From assembly GCF_001438805.1 (NCBI RefSeq), contig NZ_JQCF01000003.1, positions 1 to 64,000 on the forward strand: DNA of 64,000 nt, written 5' to 3'. The translations under genes were made by a program, and so were the position numbers. Within the stretch, counting starts at the first letter, position 1, and each line of letters starts with the position of its first letter. This DNA is from Companilactobacillus kimchiensis. GTDB taxonomy: Bacteria > Bacillota > Bacilli > Lactobacillales > Lactobacillaceae. Shown here in pieces: positions 7,871 to 16,151 of this stretch. The notes beneath the pieces were generated by a model. That model was not told the origin of the DNA, ran no database searches, and saw nothing but the letters and a program-made list of their open reading frames with translations.

Positions 7871-7899
7871 TTGATTCGTAAGCCAGAGTTTCATATAAT
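7871..7899 (+). promoter_or_regulatory. strong promoter of the 640-aa SLAP gene
   Basis: TTGATT (7871-7876) and TATAAT (7894-7899) are spaced by 17 bases. Transcription should start near 7906, giving a leader of about 65 nt. Confidence 0.75.
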
Positions 7900-7906
7900 G
7901 GTTGTC

Positions 7907-7923
7907 AGTGGGATAGCCCCACT
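7907..7923 (+). promoter_or_regulatory. 5'-terminal mRNA hairpin
   Basis: AGTGGG pairs with CCCACT across a five-base loop exactly where transcription should begin. A stem at the very 5' end is known to stabilise abundant S-layer mRNAs; here this is inference from position. Confidence 0.5.
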
Positions 7924-7969
7924 AAACAATTAAAAAATAAATTCTTGTAGTCCAGGGGAGGATTATACA

Positions 7970-9892
7970 TTGAAAAAATCTATTAAATACGCAGGAATCG
8001 CTGCTGCAACACTTCTAGCTGTTGCACCTATCGCTGCTCCTGCACTTGCTTCAAACGTTACAGTTGCTCAAGCTGCTGATAACACAGATACTCTTAAAGC
8101 TAATCTTGCATCTGCTAAAAGTGATCTAACAATTGCTCAAGACAAGTTAGCAGAAGCTAACAAAACTGCTGCTGCTGATACAACCGTTGCTGCTGCACAA
8201 AAGGTACTTGATGCTGCTAATGCTGCTAATGCTGCTAATGCTGCATCTCCTGTAGTTCCTGCTGATGTAACTAAAGCACAAGAAGATCTTGATGCTGCTA
8301 AGGCTGCTGTTAAAGCACCCGTTGATGCTGCACAAAAAGATGTAGATACTGCTCAATCAGCCGTTGATGCTGCACAAAAAGATGTAGATACTGCTCAATC
8401 AGCTGTTGATGCTGCACAAAAGGCTACTGGTAAGACTGATTACCTTTCAGATTCTGCTGTACAAACAAGAGCTTTGAACAAGTTCAATGGTCAATTTGGT
8501 GATCAAACTGCATCTACATTCTCAAAGAATACATACCTTAACTCTGTTAAAGATTTAACAAATGCTAACAAGTATTCATACAATGCCTTCATGAGTTCAT
8601 CTGTTGCTTACTTCTTGAACAACAATGACAACAACTCATCAGCTATTACATTGGATTCAGAGAATGTTAATGGTATCAAGGTTAACCTTAACGATGCTTT
8701 GAGCCAAGCTAACGGTAAAGTCGGCGCTGGTAACATGAGAGATATCTATGTTACTGCTAAGGTTGGTAACACAGTTCTTAAGACACAAACTGAATTGAGA
8801 AATGTTCTTAAAGACAATACTCAAAAAGAAGTTGTCTTCACAATTAACTATACATACACTGATACAGAAGGTGCTGAACAAACAGGTTCAACTACTGTTA
8901 CAGCAACACGTCCTACAGATGGTATGACAAAGGTTAGTGCTGATTTCACAACACCTTACAAGGTTGCTCTTAACCAAACTGTTACTGATTCTAAATTAAC
9001 TTCAGCAACTGACTTCTCACTTGTTGATCAAGATGGTAAGAGTCTATTGGCAGATAGCTACGCAAATCCTAGTGATTCATACTATCACACAGCTTCAGGT
9101 GCTTTAAACAATACTAATCCTATCAATGATTCATCAATCATTGAAACAGGTAAAACTTCAGATGGTGGTAACGCCAAAGCTGATGTCTTCAAGAAGGCTG
9201 GTAACTATTACCAAGCAATCACTGTAAAGACAACTACAAGTTCAGCATTGTATCACTTCATTGAAGCTGCTAAGCAAGATCCTGATAATAACCCATTCTA
9301 CATCAATGGTACTTTGTTCAAGGGTATCAACACAAGCAACTTTAACGAAACAACTAACGATTCAGATGTTACATTGACATTTGCTCGTGAAATCAATGTT
9401 TCAAACTCAACTTCATCATGGACAACTACTGACCAAAAGGGTGTAGTTACAACTAAATCAGACAAGAACTACTACACATTAGTTAACACAGATGGTACTC
9501 AAGAACCTAACCGTGCTTTAGCTAAGAACAGTGCTTGGATTACTGATAAGGTTCGTACAGACCAAAATGGTAACAAACAATACCGTGTATCAACTGACGA
9601 ATGGATTGACGCTGATAGTGTTACATTCTCAGACAAGGCTACTACTCCTTCAACTGGTGCTTTAACTGATATTACACCCGTTGATGGTAAAGTAACTACT
9701 GCAGGTCCTGCTTCATTCTTATACCTACTATATAGTGCAGATGGTAAACAATCATCACGTGCTCTTCCTGGTTTAAGTGCATGGCGTACAGATAAGAAAG
9801 CAACTGACGCAAATGGTAACACTGTTTACCGTGTATCAACTGACGAATGGGTCATTGTTGATGGTGCCAAAGCTGTTTTCACTGCTTACTAG
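7970..9892 (+). CDS. major secreted SLAP-domain surface protein, 640 aa
   Basis: The start is TTG behind GGGGAGG. A signal peptide (about residues 1-35, cleavage near AQA-AD) leads into an Ala/Asp/Lys-rich coiled coil (about 40-160) with tandem 14-residue units VDAAQKDVDTAQSA. Residues about 165-500 form a large beta-rich domain I do not recognise (NSSAITLDSENVNGIKV, TYTDTEGAEQTGSTTV). Two SLAP-like domains end the protein (about 500-560 and 575-640; RVSTDEW in both). Codon choice is very uniform (GTT, GCT, CGT), the promoter is near consensus and a terminator follows, all signs of high expression. It may be a main S-layer-like or adhesive protein; no covalent anchor motif is present. Confidence 0.85.
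   Translation: MKKSIKYAGIAAATLLAVAPIAAPALASNVTVAQAADNTDTLKANLASAKSDLTIAQDKLAEANKTAAADTTVAAAQKVLDAANAANAANAASPVVPADVTKAQEDLDAAKAAVKAPVDAAQKDVDTAQSAVDAAQKDVDTAQSAVDAAQKATGKTDYLSDSAVQTRALNKFNGQFGDQTASTFSKNTYLNSVKDLTNANKYSYNAFMSSSVAYFLNNNDNNSSAITLDSENVNGIKVNLNDALSQANGKVGAGNMRDIYVTAKVGNTVLKTQTELRNVLKDNTQKEVVFTINYTYTDTEGAEQTGSTTVTATRPTDGMTKVSADFTTPYKVALNQTVTDSKLTSATDFSLVDQDGKSLLADSYANPSDSYYHTASGALNNTNPINDSSIIETGKTSDGGNAKADVFKKAGNYYQAITVKTTTSSALYHFIEAAKQDPDNNPFYINGTLFKGINTSNFNETTNDSDVTLTFAREINVSNSTSSWTTTDQKGVVTTKSDKNYYTLVNTDGTQEPNRALAKNSAWITDKVRTDQNGNKQYRVSTDEWIDADSVTFSDKATTPSTGALTDITPVDGKVTTAGPASFLYLLYSADGKQSSRALPGLSAWRTDKKATDANGNTVYRVSTDEWVIVDGAKAVFTAY
8321..8421 (+). repeat. 42-bp tandem repeats inside SLAP gene
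   Basis: Two nearly identical 42-bp units (8321-8362, 8363-8404) plus a partial third encode the 14-residue coiled-coil unit VDAAQKDVDTAQSA. Unit number may vary between strains by slippage. Confidence 0.8.
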
Positions 9893-9912
9893 ACCTTAGT
9901 TTGTAGATAATT

Positions 9913-9944
9913 AAAAAGACTCGTTTATAACGGGTCTTTTTTTT
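9913..9944 (+). terminator. terminator of the major SLAP gene
   Basis: AAAGACTCGTT pairs with AACGGGTCTTT and is followed by a run of T. Confidence 0.85.
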
Positions 9945-10042
9945 ATGCACAAATTTTTCTTAAGAATTAATAAGCTGCTAGCATAAAGGGTTTGATTAAG
10001 CTATGATGAAGTATGTAATTAATAAAACAAGGGAGCTTTTTT

Positions 10043-11026
10043 ATGTCACGTAAACTAAAGAGAGTAGCTATTATTGTTGCCGCGTTTCTTTTAATTGTTG
10101 GCTCATTACCTTTTATGGGTCTTACGGCTAAGGCTGATACAACTGCTACTGGTAAATATGGAAATGATAAGATGGTACTTGGTGTTCTGAAGAACACTGC
10201 TTCTATTCCTGCCATTATGGGTGATGCTAGTGGTGATTTTAATAAGAACAATGCTTCTGTGGAAGTGAAAATCTATAATTCTAATAATGAATTGAATACG
10301 GCTATTAAAAATGGTGAGGTTAATGGAGCGGTAACGGATTTAGTAAGTTATGCTTCATTGGTTAATACTAAAGCTAATAAGAATTGGAAGATGGTCGGAT
10401 CATTACCTGGCTATTCTGGATTAGTGGCTAACAAGAAATACAAGAGCGTTAAGAGTCTTAAAGGCAAAACAGTTGCCATCGATAAAAAAGATGCATCTAA
10501 ACAATATCTTGTAAATATTTTGAAGAAAAATAAAATTAAGTATTCAACTGGTATTAAGGTTAAGCAAATTGATTCTGAAAACGATCGTGTTGCGGCCTTG
10601 AAGAATAACGAAGTTGATGCAGCTGTCCTAAACGATCCAGCCATTAGTAATGCTAAGGGTAATGGCGCTAAGATTCTTAATCGTCAAAAGACTAGTGTTG
10701 CTCATAGTAATATTTTCATCGTTAATAATTCATTTGCTAAAAAGAATGCTTCTTCAATGGGAATTATCGTATATGTTATGAATAAGGGTATTAAGACACT
10801 TAATTACAGTACGACTTACGGTGCAGCTGGTAATGCACTTCGTAAGATGGACTACAATGACAAGGGTGCTAAGTATCTAACTGATATGGAGATTGATTTC
10901 CCTAAGATTCACAAAGTTAAGAAGTCTGAATTCAATTCAGCTTTCAAGTATGCTAAATCACACAAACTTTACAAGGGTAAGGTTAACTACAAAGTTCATA
11001 CCTTAAAAGTTAAGGGTGTTAAATAA
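10043..11026 (+). CDS. secreted periplasmic-binding-like protein, 327 aa
   Basis: The N-terminus is a signal peptide (MSRKLKRVAIIVAAFLLIVGSLPFMG, cleavage near AKA-D) without a lipobox cysteine. The rest follows the type-2 substrate-binding fold of the SsuA/NMT1-like group: NDKMVLGVLKNTASIPAIMGD, NGEVNGAVTDLVSYASL, GYSGLVANKKYKSVKSLKGKTVAI, then NNEVDAAVLNDPAI. Its C-terminal 40 residues are very Lys-rich. Substrate-binding proteins in Gram-positives are normally lipoproteins encoded beside permease and ATPase genes; neither is present here, and hairpins isolate the gene on both sides. It may be a scavenger, a sensor or a wall-bound protein held by its basic tail. Confidence 0.7.
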   Translation: MSRKLKRVAIIVAAFLLIVGSLPFMGLTAKADTTATGKYGNDKMVLGVLKNTASIPAIMGDASGDFNKNNASVEVKIYNSNNELNTAIKNGEVNGAVTDLVSYASLVNTKANKNWKMVGSLPGYSGLVANKKYKSVKSLKGKTVAIDKKDASKQYLVNILKKNKIKYSTGIKVKQIDSENDRVAALKNNEVDAAVLNDPAISNAKGNGAKILNRQKTSVAHSNIFIVNNSFAKKNASSMGIIVYVMNKGIKTLNYSTTYGAAGNALRKMDYNDKGAKYLTDMEIDFPKIHKVKKSEFNSAFKYAKSHKLYKGKVNYKVHTLKVKGVK

Positions 11027-11033
11027 TTAAATG

Positions 11034-11069
11034 AAAAATCGTAAGTTAAAAATAACTTACGATTTTTTT
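11034..11069 (+). terminator. terminator after binding protein gene
   Basis: AAAAATCGTAAGTTA pairs perfectly with TAACTTACGATTTTT, followed by more T. Confidence 0.9.
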
Positions 11070-11138
11070 ATTTTTAATGAATTGGTCAAAACTCCTGATA
11101 AAATATTAGTATTAATGAAATAGACTTGGGGAAGAATT

Positions 11139-12155
11139 TTGAAGAAAAAACGGTTAGTCTATATCGATGTAATTCGATTTTTCGCGATGATCTTAGTGGT
11201 CTTGGCCCATTCCTGTGCAGCAGCGATTGGTCGAAAACAGGGTAATTTTAACTGGTCCATGACTAATTCGATTGTGGTCATTACGGAAGTAGCGGTACCA
11301 TTATTTTTTATGATCAGTGGTTCGACTATCTTAAACAGTGAAAAAACTTATAGCTTAAAATATTTGTTTCAACACCGCTTGCCGCGAATTTTAGTACCAT
11401 TCGTCGTTTGGTCGGTTATCTCAGCGATTATTAATGGTTTGATCAATAATCATTTGAAGGATGACCCATGGGAGAACATCTTAATGATGTTCCATCGGCC
11501 CATCTTGATTGCTTATTGGTTTATTTATCCGCTAATTGTCTTATACCTCTTGTCACCGTTGTTAAAGGCGATGGTTAGTCGGGTTGACGATGGTCTGTTA
11601 ACCTACTTGCTGATATTATGGTTGATTGCTAATATTATTTTACCGGAAGTGGTTAAATCAACTCCTAGTTCAATCGGTACTTACTTTGCTGCTTATCCAA
11701 GTGGGCGAGTGGTTATCTCAGAGAGTTTAGGATATTTTATATTAGGTTATCGAGTTACTCGAGGTAAACATCGACGAATCAATCCATGGATCAATTTATT
11801 ATTAATAGTTGTTCTTTTGACGATTAATATCGTAATTAGTTTCGTTAGCTTAAATAAACAATTTGAATATTTGAATATCTTAGCAGTAATCAATATTCCA
11901 TTAGCAGCGATTCTGATTTATTTATCTCTTCGAGCATTGGAACCACATTATCCACGGTGGTTTGCCAGTGTGATCGAAGCCGCTGCACCGTTAACTTATG
12001 GAGTTTATCTGATGCATGGGATTACTATTTTAACGATTCAACGGTTTGTTGAATATACTAATGTTGGTTATATTTTTGCCTTGTCGTTAGTGATCTCTTT
12101 ACTGACAATTTTAATTTTGCACAGTATTCCATATGTTAGAAGAATTTTCACTTAA
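11139..12155 (+). CDS. acyltransferase family 3 membrane protein, 338 aa
   Basis: About ten hydrophobic segments and the opening KKRLVYIDVIRFFAMILVVLAHS are typical of acyltransferase 3 (OatA/WecH-like) proteins; the catalytic-region histidine is in VLAHSC. These transfer acetyl or similar groups from the cytoplasm to cell-surface sugars. The protein has no extracellular SGNH domain, so it is the short, membrane-only form. The start is TTG behind GGGGAAGAA. It is a single-gene unit ended by the 12165 hairpin. The acceptor (peptidoglycan, teichoic acid or polysaccharide) cannot be told. Confidence 0.8.
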   Translation: MKKKRLVYIDVIRFFAMILVVLAHSCAAAIGRKQGNFNWSMTNSIVVITEVAVPLFFMISGSTILNSEKTYSLKYLFQHRLPRILVPFVVWSVISAIINGLINNHLKDDPWENILMMFHRPILIAYWFIYPLIVLYLLSPLLKAMVSRVDDGLLTYLLILWLIANIILPEVVKSTPSSIGTYFAAYPSGRVVISESLGYFILGYRVTRGKHRRINPWINLLLIVVLLTINIVISFVSLNKQFEYLNILAVINIPLAAILIYLSLRALEPHYPRWFASVIEAAAPLTYGVYLMHGITILTIQRFVEYTNVGYIFALSLVISLLTILILHSIPYVRRIFT

Positions 12156-12164
12156 TAGAAGAAA

Positions 12165-12213
12165 GGGCTCTGTATTATTTGGCATTTACGTCAATAATAC
12201 AGAGCCTCTTTTA
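12165..12213. terminator. bidirectional terminator
   Basis: GGCTCTGTATTATT pairs with AATAATACAGAGCC (14 bp), with T tracts in both directions. It lies between the convergent acyltransferase and DUF2628 genes. Confidence 0.85.
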
Positions 12214-12550
12214 ATTTTCAATTGTTGTAAATTTACGTCCAGAAGTTAGATAGCCCTTATCTATTAAGGCATTGTAAACATTTTGATCAACCGGCTCATA
12301 TCCAGAATCAATCAAGTCAGTTGTGTAAAGTTTATTGTAAAAAAACGCAAAAATAATATTAAAGAGAAATAATCCACCACCCCAAGTCCATACACCCAAA
12401 GCGAGTTCCGCAAAGGAAATGATGATCAACCATCGCCAGTCAGTTCTGAAAATAGCCGTCCAAAATCCAAAAAATACATTCTGTCCATGAAAAACCGATT
12501 TTGATTTTCTTTACCTGTTTGGTATGTTTATTGACCAGTGTAGCGTGCAT
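12211..12550 (-). pseudogene. DUF2628-family membrane protein, frameshifted
   Basis: From the ATG at 12550 (GGAGGG ribosome site) the frame reads MHATLVNKHTKQVKKIKIGFSWTEC and then runs off frame. A second frame continues the family pattern exactly (FFGFWTAIFRTDWRWLIII, then FNIIFAFFYNKLYTTDLIDSGYEP) to the stop at 12211. The break lies at a run of six A on the plus strand (about 12469-12477), one base too many or too few. DUF2628 proteins are small inner-membrane proteins of unknown role, with the pattern GFSW-FFGF-RGDWKW-FYNKLY-DLxxKGY. It is either a true frameshift, possibly slippage-prone, or a sequencing error. Confidence 0.75.
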
Positions 12551-12683
12551 GATTACCCTCCAACAAAATATTTGACCCTCGATTTCAGTATAACAAAAAT
12601 TGAGAGTGCTGGATTATTTTCTGAAATAATGAATAAATCATGTTGCTTCAGGAACGTAAGTTCGATATAATTCTCATGTTCAT

Positions 12684-12706
12684 AAGAACGATCTTGTTTT
12701 GTTCTT
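12684..12706. promoter_or_regulatory. inverted repeat upstream of Panacea operon
   Basis: AAGAAC (12684-12689) and GTTCTT (12701-12706) form an inverted repeat about 40 bases upstream of the start codon, overlapping AT-rich promoter-like sequence. It may be an operator for autoregulation by the antitoxin or complex. Confidence 0.4.
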
Positions 12707-12745
12707 AGTATAAATTTGATACCATAGTAATAGTAGGAGGTTTGA

Positions 12746-13282
12746 ATGATGACAGAAGAATACGTATTTAATAATAAAGAAGATATTGTTTCGTATGTGT
12801 ACCATTCATTATCTAACCCAACACCAATTAAATTACAAAAAACATTGTATTTCCTATGGGCATTTTATTCGGCAACATATGGGAATATTGTTTATGATAA
12901 AAATTCGGAATTTGATAGTGATGCAAGATACCCTAAGAACTTATTTAATCCGGAGTTTGAAGCTTGGCGATATGGTCCAGTTGATAATCAGGTTTACAGT
13001 TGGGATAAGGGAAATGTAATAGAAACATTTCGAAATAATTTTCAAAATAAATTTGATAAAAATAATCGATCAGATAATAGTCAAGACATGGAAATAAAGC
13101 TATTCATGGATGATTTAATAAAACAAATAGATTTAGTAAACGATTTCGGTCTAGTTGATAGATCACATGAGGATAAGGCATATAAGGCTGCTTATAAAGA
13201 AGGAGCTTACCATGTCCCAATGAATCCTGAAGCAATCAAGGAGGACTATTTAGGCTATGTCAAACATCAAGCCGAGATTTAG
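12746..13282 (+). CDS. Panacea-domain protein, probable antitoxin, 178 aa
   Basis: The signature of the Panacea (DUF4065, SocA/GepA-like) domain is clear: PIKLQKTLYFLWAFYSATYG, then FEAWRYGPVDNQVY, and near the end LVDRSHEDKAYKAAYKEG. Panacea proteins act as antitoxins against unrelated toxins, with the toxin gene usually adjacent. AGGAGG precedes two possible ATGs (12746 and 12749). Its end overlaps the next gene by 26 bases, typical of coupled toxin-antitoxin genes. No extra DNA-binding domain is apparent. The antitoxin role follows from the family and layout and is not shown here. Confidence 0.85.
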   Translation: MMTEEYVFNNKEDIVSYVYHSLSNPTPIKLQKTLYFLWAFYSATYGNIVYDKNSEFDSDARYPKNLFNPEFEAWRYGPVDNQVYSWDKGNVIETFRNNFQNKFDKNNRSDNSQDMEIKLFMDDLIKQIDLVNDFGLVDRSHEDKAYKAAYKEGAYHVPMNPEAIKEDYLGYVKHQAEI

Positions 13283-13916
13283 TCCAGAATTAATTGATAA
13301 TCAGAATATATTAAATGTAAAATCAGCACCGAAGTTAATGTTAAATAGTGAAATAAATGAACTTAAAGCTCGAAATTCTGAAGCAAAGGTTTATTTTATG
13401 TCGAATTGTGGATGGTCAATTGATTCACCAAGTTTAGAGTTTACTAATTTCATTTCTAAGGTCAATGATCCCATGATTACCGATTGTCTAAAGATGATAT
13501 TGAAAGATCCTCAGTGTATCTCCATGGATGTGTCAGCAATTAGAATGGGACAAAATAATACTCAAAAGTTAAAATTGATTTTAAAACAATATATGAATCA
13601 GGAATTAATTGATAGAATCAATGATCATTTATATGAATCTAAAATAGTTTCTAAGAATATGCCGCTTACTTATAAGGGACCCTTTAGGGTTTTTGTAGTG
13701 CATGATTATTCGGATAAAATTGGTAATATTCTATATACGGTTTTTTATGATCCATATCATTTAGTTTTTGTTAATGACAAGTTTAAGGATTCATATTCCA
13801 AAAAAAAGGGTTACTTTAGTGGCACGGAAATGATATCTATTTATGATAAGTATCATTCTGGTGTTTCAACAGAATTAATTAAGGAATTTGATGGTTTGGT
13901 ACGTCATCGTCAATGA
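13257..13916 (+). CDS. unknown protein coupled to Panacea antitoxin, candidate toxin, 219 aa
   Basis: The start overlaps the Panacea gene by 26 bases, with AAGGAGGAC about ten bases before the ATG. The protein is soluble, with no signal peptide or membrane segment. It has an N-terminal helical half (SEINELKARNSEAKVYFMSN, LKLILKQYMNQELIDRINDHL) and a beta-rich half (GPFRVFVVHDYSDKIGNILYT, PYHLVFVNDKFKD) with several aromatic, His and Asp residues. I do not recognise any toxin family such as RelE, Fic, ADP-ribosyltransferase or toxSAS. By analogy with other Panacea pairs it should be the toxin. The operon ends at the hairpin at 13935. Confidence 0.6.
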   Translation: MSNIKPRFSPELIDNQNILNVKSAPKLMLNSEINELKARNSEAKVYFMSNCGWSIDSPSLEFTNFISKVNDPMITDCLKMILKDPQCISMDVSAIRMGQNNTQKLKLILKQYMNQELIDRINDHLYESKIVSKNMPLTYKGPFRVFVVHDYSDKIGNILYTVFYDPYHLVFVNDKFKDSYSKKKGYFSGTEMISIYDKYHSGVSTELIKEFDGLVRHRQ

Positions 13917-13934
13917 TTAAATGATTTTCATATT

Positions 13935-13960
13935 AAAGGGCTGATTTTTCAGCCCTTTTT
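13935..13960 (+). terminator. terminator of Panacea operon
   Basis: AAAGGGCTGA pairs with TCAGCCCTTT around a four-T loop, followed by TTT. Confidence 0.85.
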
Positions 13961-14014
13961 ATTATCCAATTAATGTATAATAAAAGCAGTATTAACTCAA
14001 AAGGTGGTATTACA

Positions 14015-14254
14015 ATGCTTAAAAATGTACACGGTATTGTTAAGGTCAACCAAGACAGTCGTTATGTGGTCTTCTTGTTTGATACTTATGAAGTAAACCG
14101 TAAGATGTTACAAGATAAATATGTTAAAGGTGATACAGCTTGGTATACTGATGCCAAAGCTTCTGGTGAAGATGGTAAGGAATTTTATCGTATTGCTGAA
14201 GATGGCGAATGGATCGAAGCTGAATACGTAACTTACGTCGATATGAAAGATTAA
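14015..14254 (+). CDS. single SLAP-like domain without signal peptide, 79 aa
   Basis: The ATG at 14015 follows AAAGGTGG; an upstream in-frame ATG at 13973 lacks a ribosome site. The whole product is one SLAP-like domain: HGIVKVNQDSRYVVF, then WYTDAKASGEDGKEFYRIAE and EWIEAEYVTY. There is no signal peptide or anchor, so it should stay in the cytoplasm, unlike all other SLAP proteins here. It is acidic at the end. Role unknown; it could be a remnant of a larger protein or a cytoplasmic adaptor. Confidence 0.7.
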   Translation: MLKNVHGIVKVNQDSRYVVFLFDTYEVNRKMLQDKYVKGDTAWYTDAKASGEDGKEFYRIAEDGEWIEAEYVTYVDMKD

Positions 14255-14382
14255 GGTTCCAAATCTTTATAATTTACTAAAAAATGTTTAAGTATCGCCC
14301 ATTTTCTTAAGGTTTTATTGAGGTTAATCCGTTTACATAGTAGTCTACAGTTAGTTATATTTCTAATTGGAGGGAGACAATT

Positions 14383-16107
14383 ATGAATAAGAAATGGGTT
14401 GCCTCAACTGCTTTAGCTAGCTTTTTAGCAGCAGTGGGTGTATCTTCAAATACTTCTCCAGTGAAAGCTGCGGCTTCATCTGATGATGGTAATACGGATG
14501 ATCAAGATCAAAAATCAACCGATACTAAGGATTCTTCTGTTGCGAGTGTTATGGATCAACAGGGGGCTCCAATCAATGAAGATGCAGCTGATGCTATTGA
14601 AGCAGGTGAAAAAGATTCTGGGGCTAGTAGCGTTTTACCTGCCAGTGCGGTTGCTGCTGTAACGCAAGCATCAAGTACTGGAATATCGCCAGCTCAACAA
14701 CAAGAATTTATTAATAAAGTTGGACCAATCGCTCAACAAGCAGCTTCTAAATATAATGTCTATGCTTCAGTTATGATGGCACAGTCGATTATTGAGAGTT
14801 CTTGGGGAACGTCAACGTTATCATCTAAATACAATAATTATTTTGGAGTTAAAGGTGATTATAATGGTTCATATGTGAATTTTCCTACTAAAGAATGGAG
14901 TTCAGATAAGGGCTATTATACAATTTATGCTAATTTTAGAAGTTATCCTGGTATTTATGAATCATATGCCGATAACGCTAATTTGTTGAGAAGTGGTATC
15001 AGTGGTGCCCCTGAGTTTTACAAGGGTACTTGGAAAGAAAATGCTGCCTCTTACAAAGATGCTACTGCTTGGCTTCAAGGACGTTATGCAACCAGTCCAA
15101 TCTATGCAGCAACTTTGAATAATATAATTGGGACTTATAATTTGACTAAATATGATAGTGAAGCCAGTACTAATGGTACTGGTGATAGTTCAGTCAATGG
15201 TACTAAAACAGCCATTGATGATACAGCAACAGTTACAAATAAAAAAGTGGCACCAATCTATGTCAATGCCAATCCTAATCAAGTCGCAGCCAATCGTGCG
15301 TTAGGACCAGGGACACAATGGCATGTTTCGTCTAAGGTGGTTAAAGCCGATGGTTCGGTTTATTATCAAGTATCCTCAAACGAATATGTTAATGCCGTAG
15401 ATGTGCAATTAGCTTCACAAAAATCCAATCCTAAAGTGGCTTTGACTGACACAGCAATTATTATTAATAATGCTGGATCAACCGTTTATAGTGCAGCTAA
15501 TAAGAAAGCTGCTACATCAAGAGTTTTACCATATCAATCTTCTTGGATCACAACTGGTTATGTCGTGGATGATGATGGCGATACTTTCTATTATGTTGGT
15601 AATAATGCCTATGTTTTAGCAAATGATGTAACGTTGAAATCACAACAAGCTAATGAAGAATACAAGAATGACGTTATCAGTCCTTATCCAGATATTGTTC
15701 ACGTAACAGCTACTCCAAGTGCCAGAGCTTATGATTCAAAGCACAATGTGATGGCAGTTAGTTTATTGAATGGTACCGACTGGAAAATTGATCAAAAGTC
15801 GACGCATTCCGATGGTTCAATTTGGTATCGTGTAGCTAGTGACCAATGGGTCAGTGCTAACGATGTCCAAGTTAAAGGCTCAAATTACGTAACCTCAATT
15901 GATGGTATGGTTAAAATCAATTACATTCCTGGTTATGGTGTTAACGTTTATAACAGTCCAGCAGCTAATAATAAATTTACTGGAACACGTTTGGCAGATG
16001 GAACAACTTGGCGAGTAACTTCTAAACAAATTGTCGACGGACAAACTTGGTATGAAGTGAATTCCGGTTGGGTAAATGGAACGTATTGTATCTATAACGC
16101 AAACTAA
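14383..16107 (+). CDS. SLAP-anchored glucosaminidase autolysin (GH73), 574 aa
   Basis: A signal peptide (about residues 1-30, cleavage near VKA-A) is followed by an acidic spacer (to about 100) and a GH73 endo-beta-N-acetylglucosaminidase domain (about 103-257). Its catalytic motif AQSIIESSWGTS places the general acid at Glu138; YFGVKG and YASYADNANLL-like blocks (FRSYPGIYESYADNANLLR) follow. Four SLAP-like domains fill residues about 277-574. Family members cut GlcNAc-MurNAc bonds of peptidoglycan for cell separation, and here the SLAP repeats would replace LysM or SH3 domains as wall binders. GGAGGGAG precedes the ATG. Confidence 0.88.
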   Translation: MNKKWVASTALASFLAAVGVSSNTSPVKAAASSDDGNTDDQDQKSTDTKDSSVASVMDQQGAPINEDAADAIEAGEKDSGASSVLPASAVAAVTQASSTGISPAQQQEFINKVGPIAQQAASKYNVYASVMMAQSIIESSWGTSTLSSKYNNYFGVKGDYNGSYVNFPTKEWSSDKGYYTIYANFRSYPGIYESYADNANLLRSGISGAPEFYKGTWKENAASYKDATAWLQGRYATSPIYAATLNNIIGTYNLTKYDSEASTNGTGDSSVNGTKTAIDDTATVTNKKVAPIYVNANPNQVAANRALGPGTQWHVSSKVVKADGSVYYQVSSNEYVNAVDVQLASQKSNPKVALTDTAIIINNAGSTVYSAANKKAATSRVLPYQSSWITTGYVVDDDGDTFYYVGNNAYVLANDVTLKSQQANEEYKNDVISPYPDIVHVTATPSARAYDSKHNVMAVSLLNGTDWKIDQKSTHSDGSIWYRVASDQWVSANDVQVKGSNYVTSIDGMVKINYIPGYGVNVYNSPAANNKFTGTRLADGTTWRVTSKQIVDGQTWYEVNSGWVNGTYCIYNAN

Positions 16108-16113
16108 AGATGT

Positions 16114-16143
16114 TTCTTACTCATGATGGGTTAAAGCGTAAGT
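16114..16143 (+). repeat. left terminal inverted repeat
   Basis: These 30 bases (core GATGGGTTAAAGCGTAAGT) match the reverse complement of 16740-16769 at 28 of 30 positions. Confidence 0.8.
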
Positions 16144-16151
16144 ATACTTAA

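Larger units (their letters stand above)
7695..7969. other. upstream region of the major SLAP gene
   Basis: No gene. It is AT-rich and holds several TGTTACA/TTGTAAT-like motifs (7738-7853), the near-consensus promoter at 7871-7899 and a 5'-terminal hairpin. The length suggests extra regulation of the surface protein gene. Confidence 0.5.

Noticed and set aside
8147-8356. Minus-strand frame in the coiled-coil part of the major SLAP gene
   Set aside because: A shadow of alanine-rich codons (GCT read backwards as Ser/Ala); composition is not protein-like.
9499-9822. 107-codon minus-strand frame across the SLAP domains of the major surface gene
   Set aside because: Opposite a highly expressed gene with biased codons; no ribosome site and no family pattern.
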